64,000 nt of DNA from Sclerodactyla briareus (Eukaryota; Echinodermata; Holothuroidea; Dendrochirotida; Sclerodactylidae), in contig JAODTK010001266.1 of assembly GCA_026419785.1 (NCBI GenBank), forward strand, positions 1 to 64,000. The letters are read 5' to 3'. Position 1 is the stretch's first letter. Each line of letters opens with the position of its first letter. The notes under the pieces are model-generated. The model was not told the origin of the DNA. It made no database searches and saw nothing but the letters and a program-made list of their open reading frames with translations. Both the position numbers and the translations under genes were made by a program. Below are positions 32,781 through 43,767 of the stretch, piece by piece.

Positions 32781-35700
32781 CGCGCACAAATTGCCCCGAC
32801 TTGCCACAGTCGTTAGGCTCGCACGCATCTCGGAAACGTGGGCGCACGCTATGCATGCATGACTGCGCTTCTGGTATGTACAGTGCGGGAGTCGAAGGCT
32901 TCACAACATGTGCTTCAGTACCGCACTCGTCAACAGAACGAAGTTCTCGGACTTGTGAAGCGGTAATAGTATATTGTAGGCGTTAGTTACGCTGTCCCCT
33001 GACCAAGTAGGCTGAAGTGAAGGCTCCCGACCTTGATGCTTAGGTAGTCTTAACGTGTAGGCCCCGGCTTGCGCCTAGCCTAGGCGACATTAAAATTCAC
33101 ATTACAAATCTACAAATTACGGGTACACAGTCGCCCACAAGCAATAAAAAAAGCCATAAAAAAAACACTATCCCAGCCCATCTTGCATTCGCCGAAGGCG
33201 GCTCTACTTGGACTAGAATTAGGTAAATGTGTGTAGAGAATATGAAATTTGTGAGGAAATGAATAAGGCTAGGCTTGTACTTGCATAAGGTTTGTTACTG
33301 GCCATTTAATAGTTCTCACATCACACTGGCCATGTGGAGAAAAAAACCGGATGTAGGGCGTGGCACGTCAGTCAAATCGAGTGACCAAGTTGCAAGTCTA
33401 CATACAGTCTATCCTACGCTATAATCTTTTTGTGTGGGAGTCACCCATAAAGGTGGAAAAAACAAACTTTTCCATTGTGGCACACCACCAGTAAAGATAT
33501 TGTAACTTGTCTTTCAATAACTTTACAGTGCATGTAAGAAATCACACAAAGCTGAATTTTAGTTCTGTTTTTTTTTTTATAACTCTAATGATTTTCTCGG
33601 CTGACAATGTAACGTCACGTAACTTTACTTTTCCCGTGAGAAACGCCCCATTTTGATTGGTTGCTTTTAAACACCTAAGCAAAATATTTCAATATATCAT
33701 GATTCAGCCGTTTCGTTCTAAACATCACAAAATAGGTATTTATGGTATGGGAATAAACCCTATCATTAGGGTAGAGGATGCATCCCTGTAGTGTAGACTC
33801 TCTCAGGCCCCCCCAACCAAACTCTTCAGCAGATTCCCCATTGCCAAGCTTACAGCGACATATCTCTGTATTTATTAAGCAAACTGAATTGCCCTCCAGA
33901 ACAAAGGCATCGTGTGAAGAGGCTGGCCTTTAACCACACTTGAAGAGTTGGGAGGGGCCAAACTTCGGTGGGATTAAATTATGATGCAGTAAAATGGTCC
34001 CACGTTTATACTATTATAACAGTCACTCTACAACCTGCCATTAACTCTCCGCGTGAGTAGCAGGGATGGAATTTCCGTCACACTTATTGTTCAACAACTT
34101 AATATAAACAAGATTGCTCATCAATCAACGGCGAAGTCATGACATGTACTCCACCATTTAATATTCGCACCTTTTCTCCACCCCAGCATGACGGGTAGGT
34201 TCTGTTGAAGAGTGAGACACAGCGATAGGTCCTTCCTACATAACGTACACTATCTGTCATAGATTAAATCACCCTTAACTCGCCATTGGACCACCCCGCA
34301 ATGACAGCTTTAAATTCTGGTTCCTAAAACTCTGGTTTTCATGTTTCGTGCAGAGAGGCAGTTTAGTCCGTGGTGGGCGAAGAGAGCAGGTTGTCAATGA
34401 GGGAAGCGCATACTGGTGATTTTCGTTCCATTCCACTCTGATTCTGCCTGATGTATTTGCATCCCGTTACACACACATGTTGCCGTTGCGGGGAACACTG
34501 TTACCAAACCACATCTGCACAAGCCTAAACATACCGTACGCTACTTAGTTTGGAAGCACGCAGTGGGGATTTTCAGTCAAGGGAGTTGTGTGTTTTGGAC
34601 TGCCAGACGGCGAATTTGTAATGAATATTGGAGATTTTGCGCTCCATGTTGAGGTTACTAGGGTACAGGGACCGAGTACCGCCAACTAGAAACCTAGCAT
34701 TGGTGCATTCTGGAGGCCCAAAAACAACATATTTTGCTTCATTTGCTTCAAAACCAGTGTCCGTTTTTTTCTGAGACAAATTTTCAAATCTTTTTATCAA
34801 ACCCAGCAAGTAACTTCATTACGAATTGACTCATGATCTATAATGAAGAGAGAAGGTGGGGTTAACGAGGCATCTGTGGCCACCGTCAGATTACGTGCCT
34901 GTTACTGGTGTAACGGTCGCCGTTGAAAGGGGCTTTGTGTTCCGAATTATAGTCTACGATCGCAAAAACCGATGGTTAGTAAACGTCGGTGTCTCGGCCA
35001 CCGTAGCAGGTCTTCGCACTCCTGTATCGGGAATCCTGGACCAAATTGCGATACGGCAAACGGGTATAAACACATCCAGGACACCTGATTTGGAGTAAAT
35101 GTTTCCCAAATGTAATTGTCCCGACTGAGACCAGCCTATACGCCCTATGGAACAAATAGTAATGGCCGTTGGAGTAATTGGCAATGGACAATTGGGTGCG
35201 CGTGTTGAATATGGGGGAAGTACATTATATTATCACATCCAACGATACTCGTAACATTTTTCCTGGAATGAGTTTTCATCATTGATTGCAAAAATCAGAC
35301 ATACGGGGTGAACTTATTTTAGGGCGGTGAAAGTAAGTGTTTGTAGACAGGAATGAGCGTATCTTACGGGGCGGAACAAGTGTTGTTTGCCGGGCAGTTA
35401 GAGGATTTGAGAAGCCGTGAATTTTCTGTCACGCTTGCGCCAACCTATGATGACGCTCCCCTTCCGAATCCTTCCCCACTTCTGTGAACCCTTTCAAGAC
35501 TGCAAACAACTCTTGCAATGGAAAAATGCAGTTCCCGTCGCTTATTCGCTGCTCGAGAGACTTTTCAATGTCTCTTGCGGTTAAGCCACAATTCAACTGT
35601 CTGAGGCTTTGTTTTCCATTGTCTCCTCAGACTACATAATCCGCTCCGGTCAAGTTAGTCGGGATCCGAACATGTGATGCGATCACGGTCTTTCGATTGG

Positions 35701-36248
35701 TCGCAAGGGGTTTTGCGCCACTGCATGGTAGGCTAAGTACACCTACGAAAGGAAAAACATTGCATGACGGTTGCCCCATTAATACTTTACTGACGCAAAT
35801 ATTTGACCTCCTTTCAATGTTAATACATCTGAATGATAACAGTTTCTCAGACAAAGCAATATTCTTAATATTTGCCCCCTATTTTGAAGAATTCGGATTA
35901 GCCAAAACAATCCTAGATGAATTAAGTCTATACCCGGCTCGACTCTCGAGAAATAATGTTTGTTATAAATATGAATGTCCTCACCGCTCTTCCTCTTCGT
36001 TCTCGACGATACCTCCTAGTCCTCTCATTGCTGAGTGACTGTAGGTCGCTTTTCAGGCCGTTTCACATCAGACATCCTCCTGCGCATATTGGGATAATCC
36101 CTTCAGTACTGTGAACCAAAGAAAAGGGATGGTAGCTGACGTGCAAGACGTTATGGGTTATTTTTTCCGATAGCAGTGGTACTATTTTCAGACCGTAATA
36201 CAACAGGAGTAAATAGTACCCGAGTATAGAAACATAAGACATTTTTAT
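32781..36248. other. No gene recognised
   Basis: About 3.5 kb with no identifiable exon. Minus frame 34573-34809 has a faint reverse-transcriptase-connector look (AKYVVFG) but is too short to assign. Plus frame 35697-36038 (113 codons) has no domain. A degenerate hairpin module lies at 35437-35456 (GCGCCA / TGACGC, followed by TCCCCTT). Confidence 0.35.
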
Positions 36249-36258
36249 CCCTGCAAAA

Positions 36259-36423
36259 ACAAATCTCCTTCGTGGTACGTCTCATAAACGTGGCAGTGTA
36301 TCTCACCATAGTGCTGGCGTTTACATGTATGGCCCTACAATACAACGGTGAAAGTCATCTCCAACTGGAGACCACTCACAATTCGACGATCGACAAGCAT
36401 GTCAAACACTTGTCAGATCCGTG
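36259..36423 (+). CDS. Candidate exon: membrane-anchor segment
   Basis: A plus frame with no ATG reads ISFVVRLINVAVYLTIVLAF, then CMALQYNG, then a polar stretch with an NST sequon and ends ...HLSDPW before a stop. A short basic start, about 18 hydrophobic residues and a polar N-glycosylatable tail are the layout of a signal anchor, as at the N-terminus of type II Golgi enzymes. No family was recognised. There is no clear start codon and no strong acceptor, so it could be chance. Confidence 0.25.
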
Positions 36424-36860
36424 GTAATGGAATTGGGGAAACTCGTATCGTAATTTAATAGGAACGACAAAATGAGTTCCCCACTTGGTGCCCCTGTGCA
36501 TAAATGCGGCGATTACGTAATTAAGGCAAAAATACCGTAATTCACCTGAATGGAAGTCTTCTCTGCGCAGTTGCGTGCGCATGTCGTCATAGAAACCACA
36601 TCAGCCACTCGACGAAGTCCGGACTAAGGAGCGAAATTTCTGAAAGATAGCGGAAGCAAGAAAGCGGCTCTAAAATACGGTGACATTAGGCCTTAATTCA
36701 TTCAAACTCCAAGAGATTCAATAGACTTGTTAAGCTTGAGCAAACTGCATGGTCTCTCTCGTGAAACATTGTTGTTGTTTTTTCAAATTATTATTTAGAG
36801 AGTGAATTTTTTTTCCGGACTTAATATCATCATTTACACTTTCGATCTCTGATAGATTGT
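36424..36860. other. No gene recognised
   Basis: A minus frame (36376-36582) and T-rich sequence near 36775-36820. Nothing could be assigned. Confidence 0.3.
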
Positions 36861-36985
36861 ACGACCTGCTTCACCCTGACCTGAAATATGTCGGGAATTG
36901 TTAACGTATCCCACATTCCACTAACGGAACGAATGAACTACTACACTTCTGACCAACAATGGAGAGAAAAAACCTTGAAATCCCT
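36861..36985 (+). repeat. Partial third copy of the sequence after R2
   Basis: CCTGA(C)CTGAAATATGTCGG, GAATTGTTAACG.ATCCC and CACTAA.GGAA.GAATG..CTAC align with 11065-11125, which lies just downstream of R2 copy 1. It ends next to an AT microsatellite. Confidence 0.5.
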
Positions 36986-36999
36986 TGTTCCAATATATT

Positions 37000-37116
37000 A
37001 TATAGATATATATATATATCTATATATATATATATATTATATATAATATATCATTATCTATAATTATAATATATATATATATATAATATATATATATATA
37101 TCTATGTATATGTATC
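37000..37116 (+). repeat. AT-rich microsatellite
   Basis: TATATA runs with TCTATATA and TAATATA interruptions. Confidence 0.95.
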
Positions 37117-37461
37117 TATGAAACTCTGACGTACAAACTCGTCAATCCAGCTCCCAGAGTACCACTCGTCTGTGAATACATCACTGCCCTCCACCATTAG
37201 CCACTCTTACCCACAAGCAGTCGCCCATCTTCAAATTCGAGAACAGCCTAAATCCGGTTCCCGTAACCCCCGTTGTTTGCCTACAGAGCCGCGTAATCTG
37301 CGTGATTCTAGTCAACGCCACATTTTCGGAGCAACCCGAGCCGCAACAAACCCGGCGGGCCAGCCCGCCGCCTGCCAATCCACTTGCAAACGTGCAACTT
37401 GTTCGCACACTTGTTTCAAATGTTTCCATACATCCCATAGTTTCCGATTCAACAGGATATG

Positions 37462-37530
37462 GATTGCGTCTCGAAGAACCTAGTCTACTTAATTTATTGT
37501 AACCTCTGCGGAGTTCAGTACACCCGGGGG
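37462..37530 (+). pseudogene. GIY-YIG endonuclease start of Penelope-like protein
   Basis: The frame shows a Cys, SKN, then LVYLIYCNLCGVQY, matching the first beta strand and Cys-rich segment of Penelope-like GIY-YIG nucleases. In the usual motif a Gly follows QY (as QYVGET); here the frame reads QYTRGG and runs into homopolymers. The nuclease normally nicks the target for primed reverse transcription. Only about 23 residues are readable. Confidence 0.6.
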
Positions 37531-38061
37531 GGGGGGAAACCCCAAAAAAAAAAAAACACCCAGAGAGAGCGATGACCAAACAACCGGTCAGCCATCAAGA
37601 CCTCAAAAAAATGAGCAGACGGGCCGGTTGCTAATCATTTTCCACAATGGTCAGTGTCCATTAAAACCTGAGAGTGATTGCATCGACCATGACCCATTGG
37701 TCCCTATCCCCCGCAAGCGAAAGAAAATTACTGTGAATTAACCTGAAAACGACATACACCATTTGGTCTGAGCATTCGGAACGACCTACCATCACAAAAG
37801 AGATAATGGTACCACTCGGCACCCCTCCCCATTTTGCCTATTGCATCACCAAGGCGCAAATTGGCCTCTTAGTATAATCCTGCTGAGGATTATCTCCTGT
37901 CGATCTCTGGGGCCAAATTTGGCCTCCCCCAGTATAATCACCACAAGGAATTATCCCCTGCAATCAGCGTAAACCCTAATTCGCCTCACCCCACGCATTG
38001 TTCTCTGCCTATAAGTCTCAGCCGTCTTCTTTTCGAGTTCCCACTTCCTGTGGTCCCTGCA

Positions 38062-38088
38062 CTGACGAAGGACTAGTATTGTCCGAAC
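38062..38088 (+). ncRNA. Hammerhead-like motif, second copy
   Basis: CTGACGA, A, then GGAC and GTCC pairing around TAGTATT, then GAAC. The stem is preserved but the loop has one extra base and the last core A is C. It has the same place in the Penelope-like 3' end as the motif at 19160. Confidence 0.45.
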
Positions 38089-38140
38089 GCCTGCATCCAA
38101 AATATATCGGCTGTTTCATCACTCAGTTTGTATACCACAG

Positions 38141-38229
38141 GACTTACCGCCAAAATGGTCACCGTCACAGAGGTATTGACGCCCCTGTCCTTCAGGACGG
38201 GGACAATCCACAGTCCGTGTTCATAAACT
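38141..38229 (-). mobile_element. MITE copy 2, truncated, inverted
   Basis: Reverse-complemented, this matches 11467-11560: an ACGGACTGTGG..TTGTCC end, CCTGAAGGACAGGGG, then GTCAATACCTCTGTGACGGTG and ACCATTTTGGCGGTAAG. The second terminal repeat is missing. It lies directly beyond the Penelope-like 3' end. Confidence 0.7.
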
Positions 38230-38329
38230 TACATCGCGTGCCGCGACTGCTGCTTTACATAGGACATCATCTTTCAATAGACCTCAAAGTGTAAACTTCT
38301 CCAATACCTTCATCGACGAACGCTGGAAC

Positions 38330-38640
38330 TCCCTTTACTGGGAAAAAAAATCCACCTTACTGAGTAGTGATCGAGATGCTGTTGCAGAATAGTCCTAGAT
38401 AATGAACATGTAAAATAATATGAACATTAACTGAATGGGGAAAGGATATGGCATTCGAGTTTCCCTAATAGGCCTTGAATAAGTCCACACAGTCGCAGGA
38501 GGGAATACTAGCACTAAACTGACGCTTTTTCGAGGAATAAATACTCATTGTTTTCAACTCAGCCATTGTATCTTTTTTCAACCACACTTTTTTTCTCTCT
38601 TTTTTTACCAGAAGATGTCATGGAAACTTGTGATTTTAAC
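38330..38640 (+). repeat. Dispersed repeat R4, copy 2 (uninterrupted by the 856-bp element)
   Basis: Aligns to 11650-11797 and 12654-12790: TCCACCTTACTGAGTAG(T)GATCG, ATGTAAAATAATATGAA.C, ATTAACTGAATGGG, then GTTTTCAACTCAGCCA and AGAAGATGTCATGG. It lacks the TIR element present in copy 1. Confidence 0.65.
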
Positions 38641-39525
38641 AACTTTAAACTACTGCAGGGATATTTGACAAATAGCACCCGCTTCTCATATAAATAATGT
38701 TTAAAAAGGGGGGGTGGTGGACTATTTTCTCTCTGCATTTTCACAATGTTATGGAAGGTATGACACAACGGTCCCACCAATTGTAGGTAAATGTCAACTG
38801 GTGTGGAAAGTGATAGGGCCTACTTTTCAGGTACCCGAATAACCATCATGTCATTCCTGGGGATCACCATAGGGAACTTATATTATCTTTTTTTTTTTTC
38901 GTTTAACCTTATTGCCAGTAATTTCCCATTGTAAATTGCAAAATATTTCCACAGAATATACCACCAGACGGCAGGATGTATAAAGCTATCTGAGAACTTT
39001 CGTTAAAGGCTGACACGTGGCGAGCAGGCTTGTGCTTTGGGCTCAGGAAGATAGGGTAGTGGTTCAGGGAATGTTTTCTAATCACAATTAGCAACAACAA
39101 CAAAACAAAGAATAGGAAAGAATTATCCTTTTTCAAACGGAGCGTCGACTAGTCGATTATTTTCCAGGATTACGATAGGTTCATTGTCATGAAATGGGCT
39201 TATCAGATAAGGAAAAGAACGTGCAGGCTGAATACAAACTCTCTTTATTGTAGCATAATAACCGACGTGTTGAGGAGTTCGGTAATTTCGGTAATGACAG
39301 TGTTGAGGAAATAATTGTAGAGAATGACAAAAACGAACAAACATCGTCTGCAGATGAAGCAGGAAAAAACAGCGCAGGCTATTAACTCTCGAAACCTTCC
39401 ATTTCGGGGGGCCCCCAGTTGGTTAATGGCGCTGTAAGCGTAGAAGTAAAAACCATCCGTGGACCATACTCACGGCTATATGGGACACTTCACAGAGTTG
39501 ATGTGAGGCCAGGCAGGCGTTACAC
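38641..39525. other. No gene recognised
   Basis: Contains a T-tract at 38890-38900 and short minus frames without domains. Confidence 0.3.
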
Positions 39526-39668
39526 CTGAAAGCTATGTAGTTCCATGAAACACCGTAATTGCACAATTCCAAAGATGACTGCCTCCTCAGTCTCGCAAAA
39601 TCGTAGAAAAACATCCAGGAAATGGCCGGGTAGGAATGAACAAATTTGGACCAAGTTCATTGCCATAG
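39526..39668 (-). CDS. Candidate splice-flanked exon, unknown
   Basis: On the minus strand a T-rich tract ending in ATATTCAG is followed by a 143-base open segment that ends TTTCAG|GTGTAA. One frame reads MAMNLVQICSFLPGHFLDVF and continues LRFCETEEAVIFGIVQ. It lies about 0.5 kb downstream of the HCN C-linker exon, where the cyclic-nucleotide-binding domain should start, but the residues do not clearly match that domain. It could be a divergent HCN exon or a chance open stretch. Confidence 0.25.
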
Positions 39669-40165
39669 CTGAATATGGGAAAAGAAAACAAAAATTGTCA
39701 CTGTTCAATCATTTTTGGCAATAGCAATGGGCAGGTTCTGTGAACAAAAGTAAGTTCAATGGGTCTTGTAGGAAGAATTCCTCTTAGAATGTGTTGGGTT
39801 TGGAATATGGTTTAGAGTCGCAACATTCGTATGGTGGCGGGATGTCCAAAAACCGACGGCTAACGTTACAATGACGAGAATCTTCGTTATACCGTGAAAC
39901 GTTTTTCGCTTGACATCATACCAATGTCATCGTCTTTTTCCGGTAGCCGTTGCAAGACAACCCCCCCCCCCCCCTCCCGTCAAACCTTCAGTATGCCCCC
40001 ACTGGGGCCGCCCTAATGGAGTAACTACTGGGCCCTTCAGTCAGTCGTGATGTTCAGTATCGGGGAAAAACAGTTGCCGTCAATATTCCGATAGCAACGT
40101 CTATCGCTGTGTACTCTAGGTACTTAAGGGCCAAAGGGACGTGAGTGACGAGTGGATAGTCCTAC

Positions 40166-40311
40166 CTGTCTAAGTGGGTGCGACTGCTCGGCGAGTATGG
40201 TGGATTCGTCGAAGAGTTTCCTCTGGTATCGATGGTCGTAATACTCTAGAACCCGTCTCTGGATCTTGAGAGGTATACGGCGGTACCGCATGTACTCCTT
40301 CACTTGGTGAT
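40166..40311 (-). CDS. HCN channel exon: C-linker
   Basis: The exon encodes the start of the C-linker, which couples cyclic-nucleotide binding to the S6 gate. Residues read HQVKEYMRYRRIPLKIQRRV, then LEYYDHRYQRKLFDE, then STILAEQSHPLRQ. They align along their length with HCN C-linkers (QVEQYM..HKLP..., YYEHRYQGK.FDE). The acceptor is CTCTTCTAG, the donor CAG|GTAGGA. Length is 146 bases, against 147 for the matching human exon, so one base appears missing at the 5' edge. The downstream binding-domain exons were not found. Confidence 0.85.
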
Positions 40312-41421
40312 CTAGAAGAGCAATGACAGCGAACAAGAGGTGTTGACGAATACTTGTCTATTAAAAGAGCATGATAGGCCATGCCGAATGACGTCACTGA
40401 CTCATGAATTAGGACCAATAATGAATGGCGTATTTACAGGGGGTCATTGGGGAATATCGCCCCGCCTCCTCCTGACAGGGTCCACTGGGAAGGTACATAG
40501 GGAAAGCGAAAAAAAGGCGGGAAGAAATAGGGATTTAATTTCATTTGATTCGATTTTTTACGGGTGTGGGAAGCCACGGAAGGCTCGTCAAAGAACCCCG
40601 CCGTATGATCGTGAATGAGGCATCGTCGTCACTTTTCAACTAGTGTTCAGATGATATCGAGACAGGGGTGCAACCATCCCAGCCTGCTACCGGGACCGTA
40701 ATTTACGGCCCATTCGAAGAATAGCCAGTTAAAATCAATGATCCGACCACCTGCTCTGAACCTGGAAGAGCAGAAGATTCATATCGAACGTGATCACTCA
40801 CAGCCGACGGGAGGAACCCATTGCGAATATCTCGGAACAATCCTCAGAACCCATGTACGAATCCACTGCATCACAGCTGCAAAGAGTCCACAACCAACTA
40901 TTGACTGATGGAATTCGAACCCGGGATAATTTCTTGCAAAGCGTCACTTATACCACTCTGCTATTCTTCCACAACGAATTTGTACACGAAATGTGATGAT
41001 GTTGGACACAAAATTGTGATGGTATCCGGTATACACCCACCACCCCAACCCCACCACCCCCAGTCCAAATGCTGCTACAGTTATAACACCGAAGAAAAAT
41101 GGGGGACTAAGGGCTAAGTTGTCACGTCTACGTAACGGGTCGATCGTTTCGTCAATGTCAGTAAAGGCTACCCTTGTCCTCTCCCTGACTGATAACCCCG
41201 ACACGCCACCTATCAGGACCCCAGTGTATATAATTACGGTTTCGCCCCCCCCCCCCCCCCCTTCAGGAACATCGGTAGCCGATAGCAACGATGATGTGCT
41301 CGGATTTTTTTTTAAATGGGTCGATATTCTTAAGCCACCGAGTTCGATGCTTGACTCCCCACCCATTCGTTGCGCACCCTCCCCCTCCACCCATGTCCCT
41401 ACATAATATACCAAGGGTTAC
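40312..41421 (-). other. HCN intron between pore and C-linker exons
   Basis: The intron contains repeat R5 copy 2 (about 40650-40930) and a C-tract at 41247-41262. A 156-codon minus frame (40944-41414) includes a hydrophobic run, PPFFFGVITVAAFGLGVVGL, but its upstream part crosses the C-tract, and no family was recognised. Confidence 0.5.
40650..40930. repeat. Dispersed repeat R5, copy 2
   Basis: Resembles 16140-16435: CATCCCAGCCTGCTACCGGG, ACCTGGAAGAGCAGA, AATCCACTGCATCACAG and ACTGATGGAATTCGAACCCG. The last word is B-box-like, suggesting a SINE relationship. It lies in the HCN intron. Confidence 0.45.
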
Positions 41422-41639
41422 CTTTTCATTATACAGCCTGCCTGGAGCGTCCACTGATAGCAGTATGTTGACATGTTCCCGATGAATAGAGCGTAAAATG
41501 TCGCCCCCAACATGATACTGAAGGTAGACGTCCAAAGGTCGCTGAGGTTGGCGGGTGGGAATCTACCGAAGCCAATACTCAACATGTGGCACATCGATTT
41601 GAAGAAAGACCACGAGTACTGCTCCCACTTCGAGGCATT
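41422..41639 (-). CDS. HCN channel exon: pore helix, selectivity filter, S6
   Basis: Residues read NASKWEQYSWSFFKSMCHML, then SIGFGRFPPANLSDLW, then TSTFSIMLGATFYALFIG and, after a 1-base shift, LLSVDAPGRLYNEK. It aligns with HCN pores: QYS..LFK.MSHML, CIGYG filter, SDLW, S6 (GATCYA.F.G) and SLDSSRRQYQEK. The filter differs: Ser for the usual Cys and Phe for Tyr. The acceptor is CCAACGCAG and the donor AAG|GTAACC. Length is 218 bases; the human exon is 219, consistent with one lost base in S6. The channel carries mixed Na+/K+ pacemaker-type current at the plasma membrane. Confidence 0.9.
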
Positions 41640-42199
41640 CTGCGTTGGCAAATAATATTTCAACATTTTCATAAATTGAGAGAAGCTGAGCTCACATACG
41701 TAATGCCTTGCGTGATGAGTAATGTGTAATGAGAACCTGCAATGTTTATCAGTTCGTAACACGTTGGTTAAATGACCTTGAGTCAGGGTCTTGAAATCTT
41801 AGGGTCCTTTTTCTCTACTTTTCGCAGCCGGCATATCCACTTTTGAAGTTGATTATTGCTTCATTCTCTTGATAACGAATTCTACTCCCCATGACCTTCA
41901 ATGACCCTAAACTGGCAGCAAAATAAGCGTTATGTCCCCTGTAAATGACATGCTATGATTTAAATTTGATGGATGGTTGCGTTCTCTAATAACATCAGCG
42001 GCGATGCGGTCAAAATGTACCGGGGACATGACCGCTTCCCGCTGATTACTGTATTGAAATTCAAAATCAGAATAAATGGGCAATTTCTCAAATATTGGGG
42101 AACATGAACCTCTCAGGGGGAAACCACCGGCCCTTATGCAGGCTGTTTTCATTTCCTGACCTTGAACTGGCCTAAATGACGGTGGGGTTCTTCGCCTTC
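41640..42199 (-). other. HCN intron, 3' end, before retrotransposons
   Basis: Minus frame 41907-42152 has no domain. The region joins the pore exon acceptor to the first retrotransposon fragment. Confidence 0.4.
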
Positions 42200-42960
42200 A
42201 TACAATTTACACCTTTGTGGACGTGTCGTGTTTCTTTTCGCTAAGAATGGTCTTCATCTTGATGGTACAAGGGCCTCAGAGTTAGGGAAATGGTTCATTC
42301 TGTGTGGAAGTGTTGTTAAACTAGATTCGGGGGCGATGGTATCATGTTTCACTACTGACATGGTTGTAAATAGTAGCCCACGCAGTGGTAATAGGCCGGG
42401 CACGCTAGATACTATTAGCGATGGGCATATTAGCAAGCTTCATTTTTCCTGCGTTAATGTTCGAAATATCAGGAACAAATTTGATTAGTTCCGAATTTTC
42501 GTCCAGGAACGCATTCCTGACGTAGCTGGAGTAGCGGAATAGGCTGGCTAAACATGTGACATTTCCTCAGCCGAAGGTATGTTGTACACGGCAAGAATCC
42601 GACGGATACTCTTCGTGGCATTGGGGGTGGAGTTTGTTGTATGTGAGGTCTGACTTGAATAGCATTGGGAAATCATGGTGTTAGTCACGTCAATTCTGTT
42701 TGGTGTGAAATTCCTACCAACGCTTCAGGTATTCCATATCTTTCATTCGGTGTTGTATAATCGTTCTCCCAACAGCGCTGAAAGCAATAACTCGCCCTTT
42801 TTGACATGCTATTGAGAGTTCCGGTAAGGTACGATTATCTTGGGTGATTTCAATTATACAGATATTTCTTGGTCTGATTGTAGTAGTGGTAGGCAAGGAT
42901 CTGCCTTTTCAAATGTCACCCAATATTGTGTCACTGGTGGTCACTAGTGGTGTTAGGACT
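42200..42960 (+). mobile_element. CR1-like non-LTR retrotransposon: endonuclease fragment
   Basis: The plus frame reads KNGLHLDGTRASELGKWFIL near 42246, then HISKLHFSCVNVRNIRNKFD at 42427-42486. This is the segment leading into the apurinic-type endonuclease of CR1-like elements. Further pieces in shifted frames (SPNSAESNN-like near 42760 and a LGDFNYTDISWSD-like stretch near 42840-42880) match the later endonuclease. No reverse transcriptase follows directly; another element begins at about 43.2 kb. It has several frameshifts, so it is dead. It lies in the HCN intron, antisense to the gene. Confidence 0.6.
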
Positions 42961-43465
42961 TTTAGTCAAAACTCATGTTAGACCTCCTCGTGTTCACCCT
43001 GGATACTGGTTACCCTGTGGAATCCACAGGTTACCCAGGCAAATTAACATGGGAACTCGGAGACGGATGGGGCCCCAGAGGTGCTGAGTATGGTCCACCT
43101 GCGCGTGGCCATTGAGCGATAACACCATTCATCTCCCAATTATGGGAAAATAGTTGCTGGTGCTTCCCACTCAAGCTTTTTGAGGCAGAGGCTAAGGGTT
43201 AAGAGCCCCTACAGAAATTCTTCACACTGGAGGAGTTGCGACCCCAATATGTACTAGCATTATAAAGTTCTATTATGGATCATAATTTCATCCCTAATCC
43301 TATACTTCCAGCGGCGGGAGTCCGCAGGAACCCTGCAACGGATAGCAGTACCGGCCGACTGACTCGTTATCATGAAGATGGGTCCTTAAACCCCGTGGGG
43401 AGGGATCCGTTGGAGAACGGTGCTCATTCCAATGTTCTCCTAAGTTGCAAGAAGTCTTTTATTAT

Positions 43466-43767
43466 AATGGCCCTTTTTAATGTGAACACAGCAAGGGGAG
43501 AAGCCATGCAAGGCAAAGGAAATGGTTCGCTGTGCAAAAAAAACCTACGGAATAGAGACCCCCGGAGTACAAGAGCACAGACCAGTCCACTCAGATTCCA
43601 TCGAGTTCAACAGGCTGGAGGGTCATTCCTTCATCACGTCATCAGCTTGGAGAAATGAGGCGCGAGCATCAGTGGGAGTAGATGGCCTGCTCCTCAGCCT
43701 CAGGGCAAGGATGACACTCCATTTCAAAAAGAATCCTTGTCGCTTGAATTTGATAGCATTCCAGTGA
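43466..43767 (+). pseudogene. Endonuclease domain start of the 43.3-46.1 kb retrotransposon
   Basis: An AUG-initiated frame gives MALFNVNTARGEA, then a frame change to MVRCAKKTYGIE, GVQEHRPVHSDSIEFNRLEG, SFITSSAWRNEARASVG and VDGLLLS. The Q-E-H-R segment holds the metal-binding Glu of AP-type endonucleases. It nicks target DNA for primed reverse transcription. At least one frameshift lies near 43530. Confidence 0.65.

Larger units (their letters stand above)
37190..38130 (+). mobile_element. Penelope-like retroelement, 3' part
   Basis: Several frames must be joined. PPLFAYR near 37268 (third frame) and EPRNLRD at 37286-37306 match the conserved RNLRD region after the reverse transcriptase. 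ILVNATFSEQ follows in another frame. DCVSKNLVYLIYCNLCGVQY at 37462-37521 matches the start of the GIY-YIG endonuclease (VYLI.C..C..QY). The remainder of the nuclease is not readable after a G-tract and an A-tract at 37524-37557. The C-terminal tail and the 3' region from 37640 are collinear with 18725-19240. The reverse transcriptase core is absent, so the copy is dead. Confidence 0.7.

Noticed and set aside
32686..32904. Poly-Cys frame
   Set aside because: It is the CAA microsatellite on the minus strand.
40944..41414. 156-codon minus frame with a hydrophobic run as a membrane-protein exon
   Set aside because: It crosses a C-tract, lies in the HCN intron and has no recognised family or splice sites.
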